Of a stretch of DNA of 64,000 nt, positions 46,211 through 58,300 are shown in pieces. Source of the stretch: Guyanagaster necrorhizus (lineage: Eukaryota; Basidiomycota; Agaricomycetes; Agaricales; Physalacriaceae); contig NW_025064886.1 of NCBI RefSeq assembly GCF_019112545.1, positions 1,118,490 through 1,182,489 of the forward strand. Reading direction: 5' to 3'. Every line of letters begins with the position of its first letter. Within the stretch, counting starts at the first letter, position 1. The translations under genes and the position numbers were made by a program. The notes under the pieces were generated by a model, which was not told the origin of the DNA, searched no databases, and saw nothing but the letters and a program-made list of their open reading frames with translations.

Positions 46211-46536
46211 TGAAGTGGTATAGAATAAACTTTAGCTCAAAGCTGAGATTATATAGTGAGAGCTATCCTACTTATATACTGCTTGTCCATCAAGATAAAT
46301 ATACTGCTACTTACTGTATCTGTCTGTGTCTTTATGCCTATTATCCTTGGGTATTGCTACTATCTACAAAAAGACTGTTGTGCATTATTAAGAGTTATCA
46401 CTGCATCAGAAAACAATGATGGGCCTGGCTTGTTGTGATGACTAAGCCTGTCCTATAGTCCTAAGTGCTAGGCTAAGCACTCTGACTAAGCATAAATAAA
46501 GATTAAAATAAATAAAAAAATAGAAATTTTATAATA
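46211..46536 (-). repeat. element I 3' LTR, partial
   Basis: Starts in mid-LTR (GAATAAACTTTAGCTCAAAGCTGAG) where element F was inserted and ends in a decayed TTTATAATA before TTACCCTCTCTTTAAG, which is the internal 3' end of element I. The outer third of this LTR is not in the window. Confidence 0.75.
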
Positions 46537-47067
46537 TTACCCTCTCTTTAAGACTATCATCTCAATAACTTAATTTAGGGATAATTTATAATCCTGTATA
46601 GTATTATCAGTGTTCATCTATTTTTTGTTCACCCACTGGTTAGATTCAGGGCTATAACCCTTCCAACTGACCAAATAATCAACTATAGTTGTCATTTCTC
46701 TCTCTCATATGCAAATTTTACAAAGGTGATAATTTAGAACTTGTTCAATTTCATATTGTTCTTTATCACTGACAAGTTTAGGATCTGGAGAAGGAGAGCA
46801 TTTTTGATTTGGAAATGCAGACATAATGTACAGTGAAAAAAGAGTTTCATTAAAGATATCATGGATTTTCCATATGCTGGGAAGGCATAACTTGTAAGCA
46901 GAGGTGCTGATCTTGGTAACTATAAAAAAAGATCCTGTTCATTTGTTGGTGAGTTTCTGTTTGGAATGAGAGAGATGGAGATTGGTTGTACCCAACTGGA
47001 CCTTATCTGCAATGTTGTATTAGTGAGCAGAGGCATAATGCTTGTTATACTGCTGTTTCAAACTAGT
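46537..47067 (-). pseudogene. element I: integrase end and chromodomain fragment
   Basis: Minus-strand remnant with the chromodomain (YLVSWKGYSPESNQWVNKK, then YKLSLN) and the integrase C-terminal part (TGS, SAYKLCLPS, WKIHDIFNETLF). It breaks off near 47067 in the segment matching YDKHY. At the shared-TGA position it has TGT. This is the oldest and outermost layer of the nest. Confidence 0.7.
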
Positions 47068-47580
47068 TCACTTTCTATGCCTAAAACTGCAGGGTCTTGC
47101 AGCTTTTACAATTCCAGATTGATGTTTTCATTAGAAACTATGAGATTGAGCTGCTGTTTAGAATGAGAAACCATAATATGGATGATTTGGATGTAATGAT
47201 TCAAATCTCATCAAGCTTTCATTTGCTGAGGAGGCTCACAAATTTTAGATATATGCTGCTATTAGCTCTTGCAAGGATGTGTTTCTTCCTTGGATGCCCA
47301 CCCACTTGCTTCAAATCCTCAGTGCAGCACTCAAATGGAAGGACTACTCACTCATGGACTTGGTAGCTATGCATGTCATTGCTCTCTCTGCAGAGCAAGT
47401 CATACAGTTGCTAGACAGCACATATCCAGTGCTTTGGGCATGTCTTGTCATTTCTGGTCAGCAATCATTACTCACAAACAACAGATTCTATGTCATTGCT
47501 CTGGGATATCTACCCTCTCTTTCTCTGCACTTGCACAGCTCTATCTCCCATCTCTCATTACTAAAAGACCAAGTTGGCAC
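47068..47580. other. unassigned sequence at the edge of the transposon block
   Basis: AT-rich but not of the LTR family. Two plus-strand frames are open for about 90-110 codons (47097-47366 and 47279-47611); the second reads LKWKDYSLMDLVAMHVIAL and LLDSTYPVLWACLV, which could be part of a decayed protein. I do not recognise either, and both are cut by the solo LTR at 47581. Confidence 0.3.
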
Positions 47581-47795
47581 TGTTGGAAATCCAGGGTGTT
47601 GCACAGGGTAGACTCCAGGCCGGTAAGGCCAGATGGTATGAACTTATTATTTACAGCTCCTACAGAGCTTGTATTTATACTCTCCAGGCTTATATCTAGA
47701 ATTTACTACAACTTTCTCTTTCTCTCGAGCTTACTCATCAACTCTCGGCATGATGCCGGATTGCCTTTCTAGAACTTTCCAGCAAAATCCCAACA
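47581..47795. repeat. solo LTR of a different family (Copia-like)
   Basis: 215 bp with inverted ends TGTTGG...CCAACA, flanked by a perfect 5-bp duplication GGCAC (47576-47580 and 47796-47800). The sequence is unrelated to the Ty3/gypsy LTRs here. Short LTRs with TGTTGG/CCAACA ends are typical of Ty1/copia elements, but without an internal region the class is inferred. Confidence 0.75.
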
Positions 47796-48367
47796 GGCAC
47801 CAAACCTATGGCTAATCTCTGTGAAGTATACTACCATCGCATTCAATCTGGAGGGACACCCGGAGAAACTCGCTGGTGAAGGAAGCGTGTGGCCAAGTAC
47901 TCGGGAGATGCTTGGGCAGAAGTGCACGGCATGTGAGGTGTGGCTGGATGAGTAGGAGGCTAAGTTTAAGTGGAGAGTGGGCAAGATGCCAAGATTCTGG
48001 GAAATTGCATTTGGGATGGAAGGCTAGGATAACTTGTGCTGGATTACAGGTGAGTGTGTATCTATTCTCATTTTTGTATGTGAAACCAACGAGACAATTG
48101 AACATTGGCAGCGAGTTGCCTATTGTCCATGAATAAGAATCCTAACAAAGCGGTGACTTAGTTCAGGTTGAACGTCCAAATCATAGCTCTCCACATGTCC
48201 TACATAAGGATCTAGAATTGAGCATAAATTCACCTCGAGGCAAAGTATTAGCCAATAAATATTATATTTGCAGAATTAGGTATAAAGGCAATAGCTCCGA
48301 AAATGAGATATGAAAAGTCCTCATTATTTATAAAAGAGGCAAACTTGTGTGAACATAGGGAAATGCT
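47796..48367. other. spacer between transposon block and GH76 gene
   Basis: Base composition rises from AT-rich to near even across this stretch. An 86-codon plus-strand frame (47876-48136) has no recognisable features and I do not call it a gene. It probably includes the 3' untranslated region of the GH76 gene. Confidence 0.4.
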
Positions 48368-50246
48368 TCAGTTAGTCGCAATTGCGACCGTCAGCGGATC
48401 CAAAGCCGCCATCTGGCCCCAAGTTGTAAAATTTTGCGCGGGTCCGTTCCAATCCGGTGAATACGAGCCTCCATCCTCAACCTGTGTCAGAAGGGCATTG
48501 TACTAAAACAAATTCTGTCAAAGAGCCTTGAACAGAAAGCGTCAAACATTCTCTTACCTGTACGTCAACATAGCTATGTATCAATACGCGCAAGTCGTCG
48601 TAGAGAGGATTACGATTCCACGCTTCAAGCAACCCTCGTATGAAGATCGCTACGGAGGTATGTGCTGTCAGCTAGAGAAGAAACACTGAATGAACGTCCG
48701 AACCTTTGAACCCGACGCCGTCATTGTTCGACGTCAGACTTGCGCCTTCAGTAATGATGCCATCGGCTCCTTCCCAGGCAGACGACTTCACTGCACTTGC
48801 CAGGACATTTACCATTCTGCACAGAGTCAAAATATATTCGCTTCCCGACGAATTACAGAAGCACTTACAAGTCATTCCAAGTATCGTTGCTCGTCACATT
48901 TGCGAGGACGCTCAGACCTTCAATGAACTTTCCACTATTATAGGTGAACAGCCATGTTGCTGGGCTTCGCGAACAGTTGTTTCCATTTAAGCTGTCCAAA
49001 AGGATACCATCGTCATTGATTTGGAGCGCTTGGATCCACTGAGCACTCTGGATGGCTGCGTCGGTATATTTGGAGTCTCCCGTTATATCAGCAAGGAAAG
49101 CAGAGAGACTAGGAGGTTATTGAGCCCTGCTACTGCTGAATGTAGAAGAAGTATACGTTATGTAGAGCCTACGGGAAATCAGCAAAAAGACTAGGTGAAG
49201 CAAAAGGCCTACCCAGTTGTGATGGAGTTCATGCCTGGGTCGTCCTCGACCGGCCGCTAGTGGGGAAAGGAATTAAAAAATATATCGAAGTGGATATTGG
49301 ATATATCTCACCCAGAAAACGCCCCCTACCATCGACTCTAGGGTACAAGTGCATTAATTGAGTGAAAAAAGATAACGAAAACAGTGTACGTACTTCCATC
49401 GCAGGTCGCAACTAACGAAACATCCTTATAAGGACTACTCCCCGAGCTTGCTTCATCAGCGGTCAGAACACTGATAGAACAATCGTCAGGCGCTATAAAA
49501 GAAGACATCAGAGTCATTCACTAATTGCTGACGTGAGTCCAAGTGTCGATTGCATGTTGAAGCAGCGTTGCACTCTGAATTCTGCTCCTTAGAATGCGTT
49601 TCTTAGAGAAGATAGAAATGTCGCATACGCCATAAGCCCTGTATGCATATATTGCCGCTTGCGCCCACCACCTAACAAAAAATTTTAGGCGCCCCACCGA
49701 TGTCCAACCCCCGAAGACTTACATTGCATCGTCATTGTACTTCATTCAAACAGTCAGTCGAATGGTCTTTGTCCATGATACCACGCTCACCCTAAGTGCA
49801 CAAAGTCAGAGTCGGTTAGCAGGATCGACAGACATCTCGACGCAATACTCACCCGTATTGATCATAGTTCTCCCATAAACCCCAAACCAGTTCCAAGTTG
49901 TCTTCAACGAGAGCTTTGTTCGTCGTCGTATCTGCGAGCCAATCTTGAATGGCCATCACGGAAAAGACATTTCCGGATTGCCAATACCCGATTCCTGGCA
50001 CACCATCATTACCGCTGAATTCTCCTGTGGAATTGTCCAGCTGAGGTAGAATCGTGTCGATGGCAGTCTGCGCAATGGATACGCGCTCGTCATACGGCCG
50101 TGAGTTGCTAAAATTCTATGAGGAGTTTAAGTTAGCCAGTAATGTTATGGTGAATCGGCGCGTACCTTCCACGACAGCGGCACGCCTAAGTCCTGGGCTT
50201 GAACCACGACCAGTGCAGCACTGAGATATATGATCGTTTGAAACAT
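48368..50246 (-). CDS. GH76 family endo-alpha-1,6-mannanase-like protein
   Basis: Multi-exon gene. It starts at the Met at 50246 with a secretion signal (FQTIIYLSAALVVVQAQ), and continues after an intron with VSIAQTAIDTILPQLD and GIGYWQSGNVFSVMAIQDW. Then YNDDAMWWAQAAIYAYRAYG carries the Asp-Asp pair that is catalytic in GH76. Further on are GRGVFW, SAVKSSAWEGADGIITEG, NNDGVGFKG and a C-terminus PAQNFTTWGQMAALD, with TGA at 48370-48368. GH76 enzymes hydrolyse alpha-1,6-mannan or process GPI-linked wall proteins; secreted, probably at the cell wall. All landmark motifs are in order, so I take the gene as intact. Most introns are about 45-60 bp; the exon map near the Asp-Asp motif appears to need a one-base exon at 49791. 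Confidence 0.85.
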
Positions 50247-51344
50247 CGCAATAAGTGGAGTAAGAAAAGATGGGGTGCTGTCCGAGGCATAGTGTGAAAA
50301 GACGTTACAATTTAATATAGTGAACCTTGAAACCTGAAACAGAAAACCCATGATAGTGACGTTTCGCGCCTCCAGGATCTGACGGCAGTGATTAACAGTC
50401 CCGAAAAGAAGTTTTTGATTGATGGTGACCACGATGCCAGTTTACCTTCAAGTCGTTAGGTACTCTCTCTTTCAACGAGCGAGTCCTCACAGTAAATAGG
50501 ACAGGTCTGGATTATGCGACGTCCCAGGATGCATAGCAGGTAGTCACTGAAACGCACGGCGTAATGATTTTCGTGTCAGAACACTGGAATGCAGCACTTT
50601 TACTACTTATCATGTGATTGCCGTATGCATGCGTTCAGATGGATTCTAGACATCCAGTATTCAGTAAAAGTGAGAGTTAGAAGGCGAACGTGATTATGGC
50701 TCACATGTCTTAATTGAATGCATACCGTATGCATCCGAAACGATATCGATAATTCGATAATTGTTACGTAGAGACGGTCTCCAACGGCTTCGGACCAAGT
50801 CGTGAAACGAAAGGTCATGCAGCCAAATTAGTTTCATCTGATGAGGGTACAGTCGCAGCTCTCAGCGTACGTTTTGTAGACGAGTATGGGCCCACTGCAG
50901 CCGCAGCACTGGGCAGTGTTTGCTGATACGCTCGCCGTCTTGATTCCGGGGTAGAGTTGAATATACGAAGCGCCTTCAACTGTAAAGATGGAGCAAGTAG
51001 TCATTTCGGTGATCAGAGAGCAACGTTAAAGATTTTTTCTTTTGAAGTAGAAAATTCTATCAGATAGTGCATGTATGTCAAGTTTCCTTGCTCTTTCTTT
51101 TTCTCGTTGACTGAACCGTAATGTTATGTTTATCCTCAAACCATCCTCTTGTGTGGGGCGTCAACGAGGATTCCCTTTCCCTCTTTCACACTGCATGGAA
51201 TTTTGGCTTATTTCATGACCATGATATCTCTGTGGAGGACGTGTACGGATCAACAATTACTAGAAGACAAGACTGTACTGGGCATTGTAATAAAACAAGC
51301 CCTATCTCCAAGAGTATAGGGCCATGCAATAATTGAAAAAAAAA
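50247..51344. other. intergenic, no recognised gene
   Basis: Upstream region of GH76 and downstream region of the next gene. Short frames on both strands (for example 50603-50818, -) lack coding character. It ends in an A-rich run near 51340. Confidence 0.5.
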
Positions 51345-52188
51345 TCAAGAAACAATACAACCCCCGTTTTCTGGCTTCACAAATGGTTCGTCGTTATACT
51401 GGACCGACACCCCTCCCGATTTCGCTTCCAAGTTGATCTTATCTCCCAAATCCTCCGACCATGCAGTACAATCCCCTATAAAACACTCCCTCCGCTTTTC
51501 GCTCTCATTAAAGATATTCAAGTCCTTCTGCAGTGCGGGAGAAAAGATGACATTGCCGCGAGTGGTAACGTTCAATCGTCCCTGCATGCGCTTCCGCGGA
51601 ATCAAAAGGTAGATGTTTCCCGAACTCGCATAGACGTCCATAACACACAGCGGTCCTGGGCGAGTCGGATCGTGGGGAGAGACGGTGCCGGGTAAACACT
51701 ACACAGCGTTACTAACACGCAACTCGTGAATGGAAAAGACGTACTAAACGGATCACGATGTCGCCACGAGAGCGTATGTTGACTCGGAAACGGGTCAACC
51801 AGCCTGACTTCATGACTTCAATGTCAGTGTCGATTTCTCCCGACTTTGTCTCAATGTTAAGATTGTTCCTACAGCTCTCCGTTTCATAAGGAGTCAGAGA
51901 AGATAAAAGATCTGACGGAACGGAGAGCATGGGGTCTATGAGAAAGCTTTCCTTGATGGGACCCGAATCCCGAATGATTGTCAAGTAGTTGCCAGGCTGC
52001 CTAGGTGGCGGCGTAGCCTGAGAGCGAGATCCATAAGGCGGAGGCGGAGACTGTGGCGGCATCGGTAGTAAGTTCTGTTTCTCAACCTGAACGATTTGGA
52101 AAGGAGAGTAAGATGGTGACAGTAAGTAGTACCTTATCGGTGTTCGACCCCCCAGTTTTCTGAACACTACTCCGCTGTACCTGGACAA
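51345..52188 (-). CDS. DUF7330-like domain protein
   Basis: Two exons are clear. The first runs to 51745 and has a proline-rich start (LLPMPPQSPPPPYGS), NYLTIIRDSGPIKESFLIDP, NLNIETKSGEIDTDIEV and RSRGDIVIRL. After a 46-bp GT-AG intron (51699-51744) the second reads MDVYASSGNIYLLIPRKRMQ, RGNVIFSPAL, CFIGDCTAW and INLEAKSGGVSVQYNDE, to a stop at 51345. Repeated 'ETKSG.I / ASSGNI / AKSGG.S' strands are what I associate with fungal DUF7330 beta-rich proteins, whose function is unknown. The N-terminus is uncertain: the frame is open to a Met at 52188, but an upstream exon ending in NTDK, joined before VEKQNLLP, is equally possible. Confidence 0.6.
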
Positions 52189-52885
52189 GCGATCATATTA
52201 GATGATCTTATCGCAGAGGCATCGACTCATAAATTGATACCACAAGAGCTGGAGCCAATACAACTGGAGAGCGCAAGGGTTCCTCCTCTGATGGAGAGTC
52301 GAAATCGTGCTACAATACACCCTGTTCAGCATATACGCCACACTGGGAACCAAGCGTGTAGCCACCAACCGAGGATGCTGGAACCAGAGCTTGGGAGACG
52401 GCAGGCTCAGTCTGCTGTGAGATGAGAGTCAACACAGCTCGAGGAGTATCGGAGGAAATCGAAACTCACAGACTTCTTGGATCGCGGCTTGCGAATCATC
52501 AAGGAGGAGACGAACAGCCGTCTCTGAGCGCCTATTCCTTTTATCTAAGAATAAGACGCAGATAGGTCGGGCTGGATCCCATAGTTGGACACCTCGTGAA
52601 CACATGCATATGCGGTGAGAAAAAACGGCAATCTTGGCGCCTAAATCGCGGACAGCAGCCCGAACGCAAGGCCGGAAGGATTCATTGGTTGAGTTTTTAT
52701 CAGGCAGAAACTGCACATATGGATAATGAAATGGGCGACCAGAATTAGGGTTGAACACACAAGTTCTTGGGAGTACTCAGGGATTGTCGTAAAACTTTTA
52801 TTGAATACCTTTAGAAACAACTGTAGGTATTGGTTAGTGATTGTCAAAGCCGCTAGAAATACACTATGGAACCAAAATATGTCAC
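52189..52885. other. spacer, possibly with 5' exons of the DUF7330-like gene
   Basis: A minus-strand frame of 109 codons (52429-52758) is open but not recognised. No introns could be fixed here. It also holds the 3' end region of the RBR gene. Confidence 0.35.
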
Positions 52886-55101
52886 TTATATATCTGGAAA
52901 ATTGATGCTACTGTTCGTATGGTACAAGATATTGGCATCGGGTGGCTGAACGACAGTATGAGGCTCCATGAATGGCGGCTGTCGATCGTACAAGTTGCCT
53001 GCACTTGCCGCAACAGCGGGAGGTGGAGCGTGCCTTACACTGCCTCTCCCCCTCAATGGAGAAAGCGACATCAGTGGCTCTTCCCAGGGTGGTCTTACAT
53101 TCGTCGCAAACGGATTCTCATCTACATTCACATTCAGATCCGGACCATCCGCACGGATAGCATGCCGGAAGGGCCCAATCCCCCGTGGCGGAGGTATCGA
53201 GGAGCGGTTAGTGTTATGGAGGAACGGGGGTATAGCCGGAGCAGGTGCACCCATCACAGTATCACCATCGTCATCCAATACGATGGGTGATGTACGTGTA
53301 CCTGCACCTTGCATGCGGTCTGGTCGGGAGGCGCGCAATAACATAGGTCTTGACAGAATATCAGGGCGAAGAGGTCGTGGCAACCGGAGCGTCGAGGGAT
53401 TTTCGGATGGCATATCCCTAGATAGAGACTCGTAGTTCGGTGGACGGGACGTATGGTCTGTGTCTGGAAACATCTGGTCCAAAGGGAGGGCGGGAGAGTT
53501 ATGTATTGGCGGTGGATTCGACATACCACTTTCTATATGGGCTCGCATAGATCCGAAGTCTGGCCGCGAATGAGGTATGAACATATTGTTGTGTCGATCA
53601 GGACCAGCTTCTGCCTGAGTCGAAAGTCTGCGCAGACGGTGGAATGGGGTCGGTAGATGCGGCGGCAACGGCCGCGAATGGTCGATACCCCCCAACCTCT
53701 CCAGATTATGTCTCGTAAGAGGAGCATTCCCCCTCATAACAGGTGGGGCTCTTGCAGGAGGATGACGATCAAGAGGCTGTGCAAAAATAGGAAGGTAGTC
53801 GAAAATGCGGTCGCGAGGTAGTGGTGCATGTCCCATTGCTAGCAATTCACGACGGGCACAATCGCATGCACCCCACTCTGCATTGCAACGATAGCAAAAT
53901 TGTGTACCACAGCGGCACGTCATATGGCTGCACCCCACAGAAAGCTCAACGAGATTGTTGCACCCAGGACAAGTTGCCCATTTCTTCTTATCAGCTAAAG
54001 CCCGTACCTCTTGTTCTAAAGTATCTGATGTGCAGGTATGCGAGCGTATGTCTCCATTCGCGATAGTTCCACGACAAGAATTGCAAGTAACCGTGGTACA
54101 AGAGCATGTAAGCGGAGCGGAGGGTGACTTGCCGTCGTTTTTAGGGCCCAAGAAGCGACTGCAATTGGGATTGGAACAATAGACGCGGATAGGAGTCGAA
54201 AACTCGATGGACTTTTCTTTGAATGCGGCTACAACAGAGGCTTCGACGTGAGATTGCACAGATTCGATTGGAATAGGATCAAGGCAGCATTTAGGCGGGA
54301 AGAGAGACTCGTCTTTGGTTGATGCAGATATAAGTGCCTCCATACAAGCGGCATCGAATGTATGACGGCATGGTGCGGTTATTACAGGACCTTCGATGTT
54401 ACCAAAGCAGACGGAGCAAGTAGGTCTAGCACGGTATGAGCGAAAACAGAGACAAATAAAGAATCATCCGACGTACGATTCGCTCATATTGGCGCTCCTG
54501 GAGGAAGATGCACCCGGGAACACGACACGAGGTGGTCTGCCGCTAGCGTGAGATTGGGCGAGATACATAGATATCATGCTCACCGTCGAACACCTTGGGG
54601 CCAGGGAAAACGATCTAATGGAATCTCCTCTGGCCGTTCAAAAGGAATAGCCCTCTGTCGCTGTCTATTTGGGAGAGGCGCAGGTGCCTCTCGAATTCTA
54701 TCACGGCGGTGGTGAAAAAGCTGTTCAACCAGGGGGTCAGGGTGGCCAAATTGCCTAAATCTGAGTAGATTATCTCTCGCATCCTCAGCAAAGAGCCTCA
54801 ATGCCACGTCTTCGTCGCTCATGGGAACATGCGAATGTCGCTGCGCTTGCTCATCGAGAAACCGGGTGACCCCTTCGAAACTGAAACGGCCAGCGAAGAC
54901 ATCCGGAACGTGGTCGTGAAAGTCCATGAATGGCGGGAGAGACGAGAACTTGAAGGTGACCACCGTGCTGAATGATGGAACGAAACCGGCTTTTTGTACG
55001 ACCAAAACGTGTCGTGACTGCCTTTGATCCCGATTTAGACAACAGCTTGTTCGCTCACTATAATATTGATATTCGGCAATGGTCCTAGCACAAGGACTCA
55101 T
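52886..55101 (-). CDS. RBR-type E3 ubiquitin ligase (RING1-IBR-RING2)
   Basis: Three exons (55101-54584, 54536-54477, 54425-52886), joined in frame by GT-AG introns of 47 and 51 bp, give about 705 residues. The N-terminal third (FSFEGVTRFLDEQAQRHS, EDVALRLFAEDARDNL) is typical of basidiomycete RBR proteins. RING1: CSVCFGNIEGPVITAPCRH, with Asp where the fifth ligand is usually Cys (HTFDAAC). IBR: CSNPNC, CSC, CNSC, HTC. RING2: CPGCNNLVELSVGCSHMTC with the catalytic Cys in GCSHM, then CGTQFCYRC. After RING2 comes a proline- and serine-rich tail of about 290 residues, probably disordered. Members pass ubiquitin through the RING2 Cys; the substrate is unknown. The gene lies 200 bp downstream of the condensin gene, same strand. 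Confidence 0.88.
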
Positions 55102-55301
55102 TGTATCTATTGTAGCAACGGATTTATTTTTCAGATCCCGGGTCTAAAGCTACAATATTTTATTCAATGACTCAGCCGCTGCATCATGCGGAATTCCACA
55201 AAATATGACGTCACCCTACAAAACCAACATTGCTAACAAAATTACAAGGATCACAAGATAACTAGATCATAAATAAAATAACCCTGAATAAGGTCGCCTC
55301 T

Positions 55302-58300
55302 TTAATCCTCGGCCAACAGATCATTCACTTCATCTGCCTCTACTTCAGAGTCACTATCAGCGGGACCAAATAAGGAGTCGTCAGCAACCGAACACGCCTC
55401 CATCTCCTCTCTCTCCCGCTCTAGCAATTGGCTGATATCAGCGTCAATCACTGATGCCGTTTCAACCTTTACTCTGCAAAAAGGAAGGATCAGGTCAGAC
55501 AGCACCAGTTTGATTCAAGTACCCAACCTGGTCGTGGATGTGGAGGGAACAGGTGTTGGCTCCATCTCATCATCAGAATCCAGTGTCAAGTCGATCAAGA
55601 CCGCATCCTTGGGTGCACTGGCCCAGGATCGTTAGTAGGGTTAATAGGCCGACGACGACAGAACTCACGCTGCTCGCTTGGGATTTGTCCTCCTCTTCAT
55701 CCTCGGCGGAGGCGACGATGTATGTTCTGCCCGCTCGGTCTCAAAATCAGACCCATCATCGGAACCAGGGATGCATCGTTTCCTACAATGACTCCAAATG
55801 AATACACGTAGTGACCAAAATCGCATCAGATGCACTTTGCTTTAGCCTTTGGCTTATAATCAGTTTCTTCGGAGCTAAGGCTTGTAACACTGCCCGATCG
55901 CCTACAGAGTCCATCAATACAGTGCTGCTGAAGTGCCAAAGAAGAAAAAGGCTACCTCTTCCGCGTCCTCTTAGGCTTGACATCGATGACTTCGTCGTCG
56001 TCGTCTAATGGAATGAGGTCGTCAAGGAACGAGAAGAGCTGCTTCAACTCGGCCAATTCCCTGTACTCCTTTTCACTGAAGTTGGCAAGTTGCAATTCGA
56101 ACTTCTTCGACAGGGCCGCGTCGAACTTATTTATGGCATTCTTTGCTGTGGCATCTTTGACCGGCTGACGCTGCGGGGAGGGTAAACTAACTGATCACGA
56201 GTCTACAGGGTGAGCCATACCGATTGCAACCTGTATAATAGCATCTTGAGAGTGCGTACATCGTTGTCGTCAGGGCTGTCAGGTATATGCAATTTTCCAA
56301 TAGTTGTACAAAGGGCTTTCTTGTCGTCCTCTGAAGAAGTATGAGTTTTATCTCGGCCATGGGACATACAAGGATGCTCACTGTCAAGAGTATCCTTTAA
56401 GAGGATCTTGGCAATATCAATCGCCATCGTGAACTGAATGGAAGCAGCATCGCGATACAAGGGGTGCTCCTCGGTGATGACAGTCTCTTGGTTCACCCTA
56501 AAATGCTGAACCTTAGAGCAATCAAATAGGGTTCCTATTATAACAAACCTGAAGGTGTACGGGTTTGTCCATGTCACAAAATGTCCGATGATGAGTGTCG
56601 GAGAAATCATGGTGTCGTTGAACGGATCCTTTCGGATTTTACCAAGCTCCTGCAAGGTGTCAGTGAAGCCCTGAGCAACAGCCATATCAGCAGGCAACGA
56701 CGGACAAAACAACAACAAGAACCTCTGCTACGAGTCGCTTGTTAGCCGGTGACGATGCAGAATAAAAATGGAAGAAGTGCAACAGAAGTTGACGGAGCGG
56801 TTGGTTGCCGACCGTTTCCGGTGAGAAATACGCCATGAGCAAATGAACAATGATCTGGCAAGATCAATGTCAACAACCAGGAACAACAGAACAAAAACGG
56901 TGCATTCACCAATTTATCCTTGAAAATGCCCGCCATGACGAGTTTCGCCAGTCCATGACAGATCACTTCCTGAACTTTTGCTGACGTTTCGACGTCCAAT
57001 TTTGCAATCAGACTATCGGCTAACACTCGGGCCTATAACATTTTTAAATTTATAGAGATTAAATGGTAATCACAGGTGACACTAACATTTTCTGGACTCA
57101 GAATAGCGCGTTCATAAACCATCAGAATGTCAAAGAGTCCTTGCAGAATGATTATCTTGAGTTCCTCTGGAGCCGTGGCTGAGTGTTGAAGGAACATCGG
57201 GACTGTCTTGATTGCAAGTTTCTAAAGAGAAAATGGACTATGTCGAAATAGCACACGTACATGTTGGGCCTGCGTACCTGATCAATAAGGCATATCAAAG
57301 CGAGACATGTCCAAGCTTTGTCCCGTGAAATATCGTCGATAGGCTTGCTCACGTTCGGTAGGATGAGATCTTTAAATAGTCCATTCAAGGAAGAATTGTT
57401 GCTTATTGTCTACGCTGGGATGAGCCGAGGTAGTTGGGCGAAGGACGTCAAACTTACATCATTGACCTGCTCCAGCATTGCAATACTCATCGTCAGGCAT
57501 TTAAGGTCGGTCGAAGCCTTTTCCTCTGGAGACTTCTCTTGGACAGGTATCTGCATACTGGGTCGCGCGGGCGTATTGGGCATGCTTTCAAAGCTCGCGT
57601 CGGGATCTCTCTAGATAATTCATGATACACCCACGAAATCGCGATTGCCAAAGGGTGTGAAGACTTACCTCGGCCTCCCGTGCCATGGCATCGATATCGT
57701 CTCCGGGATCTCTAAAGTCATGGATGAGCTCGACCACGACCCGAATGAGATCTCGCTCGCTCGCTGTGATAAAAGGAAGAACCCGCATGCACCCTATAAG
57801 AATATTTTCAGGAAGATCCTCTCCAAGGATTGATTCTAGTAGACGTTAGCTCCAGGTTCATTCAAAACCGGATATACTTACTGATCAATTGATACATATT
57901 ACGCCGCCCAGTCTCATCGCCATAATCGAGATGCGTCGTGATTTTCAGCATTTCCTCAAGGCAAAACTCCTTCTTATCCTTTTGGTCCTCTTCTCGGAAT
58001 TCACAATCATTGTATGCTTGCTGCAAGGAAAAGAGGTAGCCAGTCACCGAAGGAAGGTAATTCTCCAGCGTCTCTAGCTTTTTCATCTTGTCCTCTTCGG
58101 TCTTGAATCTCTGCAAACTTTCGATGTACACGCGAGCAAGAAAAGCTGACTCTGGGGACATCTGACGAACTAAGCGGGCGTCAATATCGTAAATAGTAGG
58201 ATGGGTAAGCAAGGCACTTGCCTTCACAAGTCAGCAGCTTAGTTTCATTGGGTTTCGTTTCAAAGATACTTAGGAGCGCTTTCTCTGCCGACTTTGGCGC

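Noticed and set aside
50603..50818. 71-codon minus-strand frame upstream of GH76
   Set aside because: No recognisable motif, no splice support, and it lies in the promoter region.
52968..53435. 155-codon plus-strand frame within the RBR gene
   Set aside because: The minus strand carries the RBR tail in one open frame continuous with RING2; the plus frame is its shadow.
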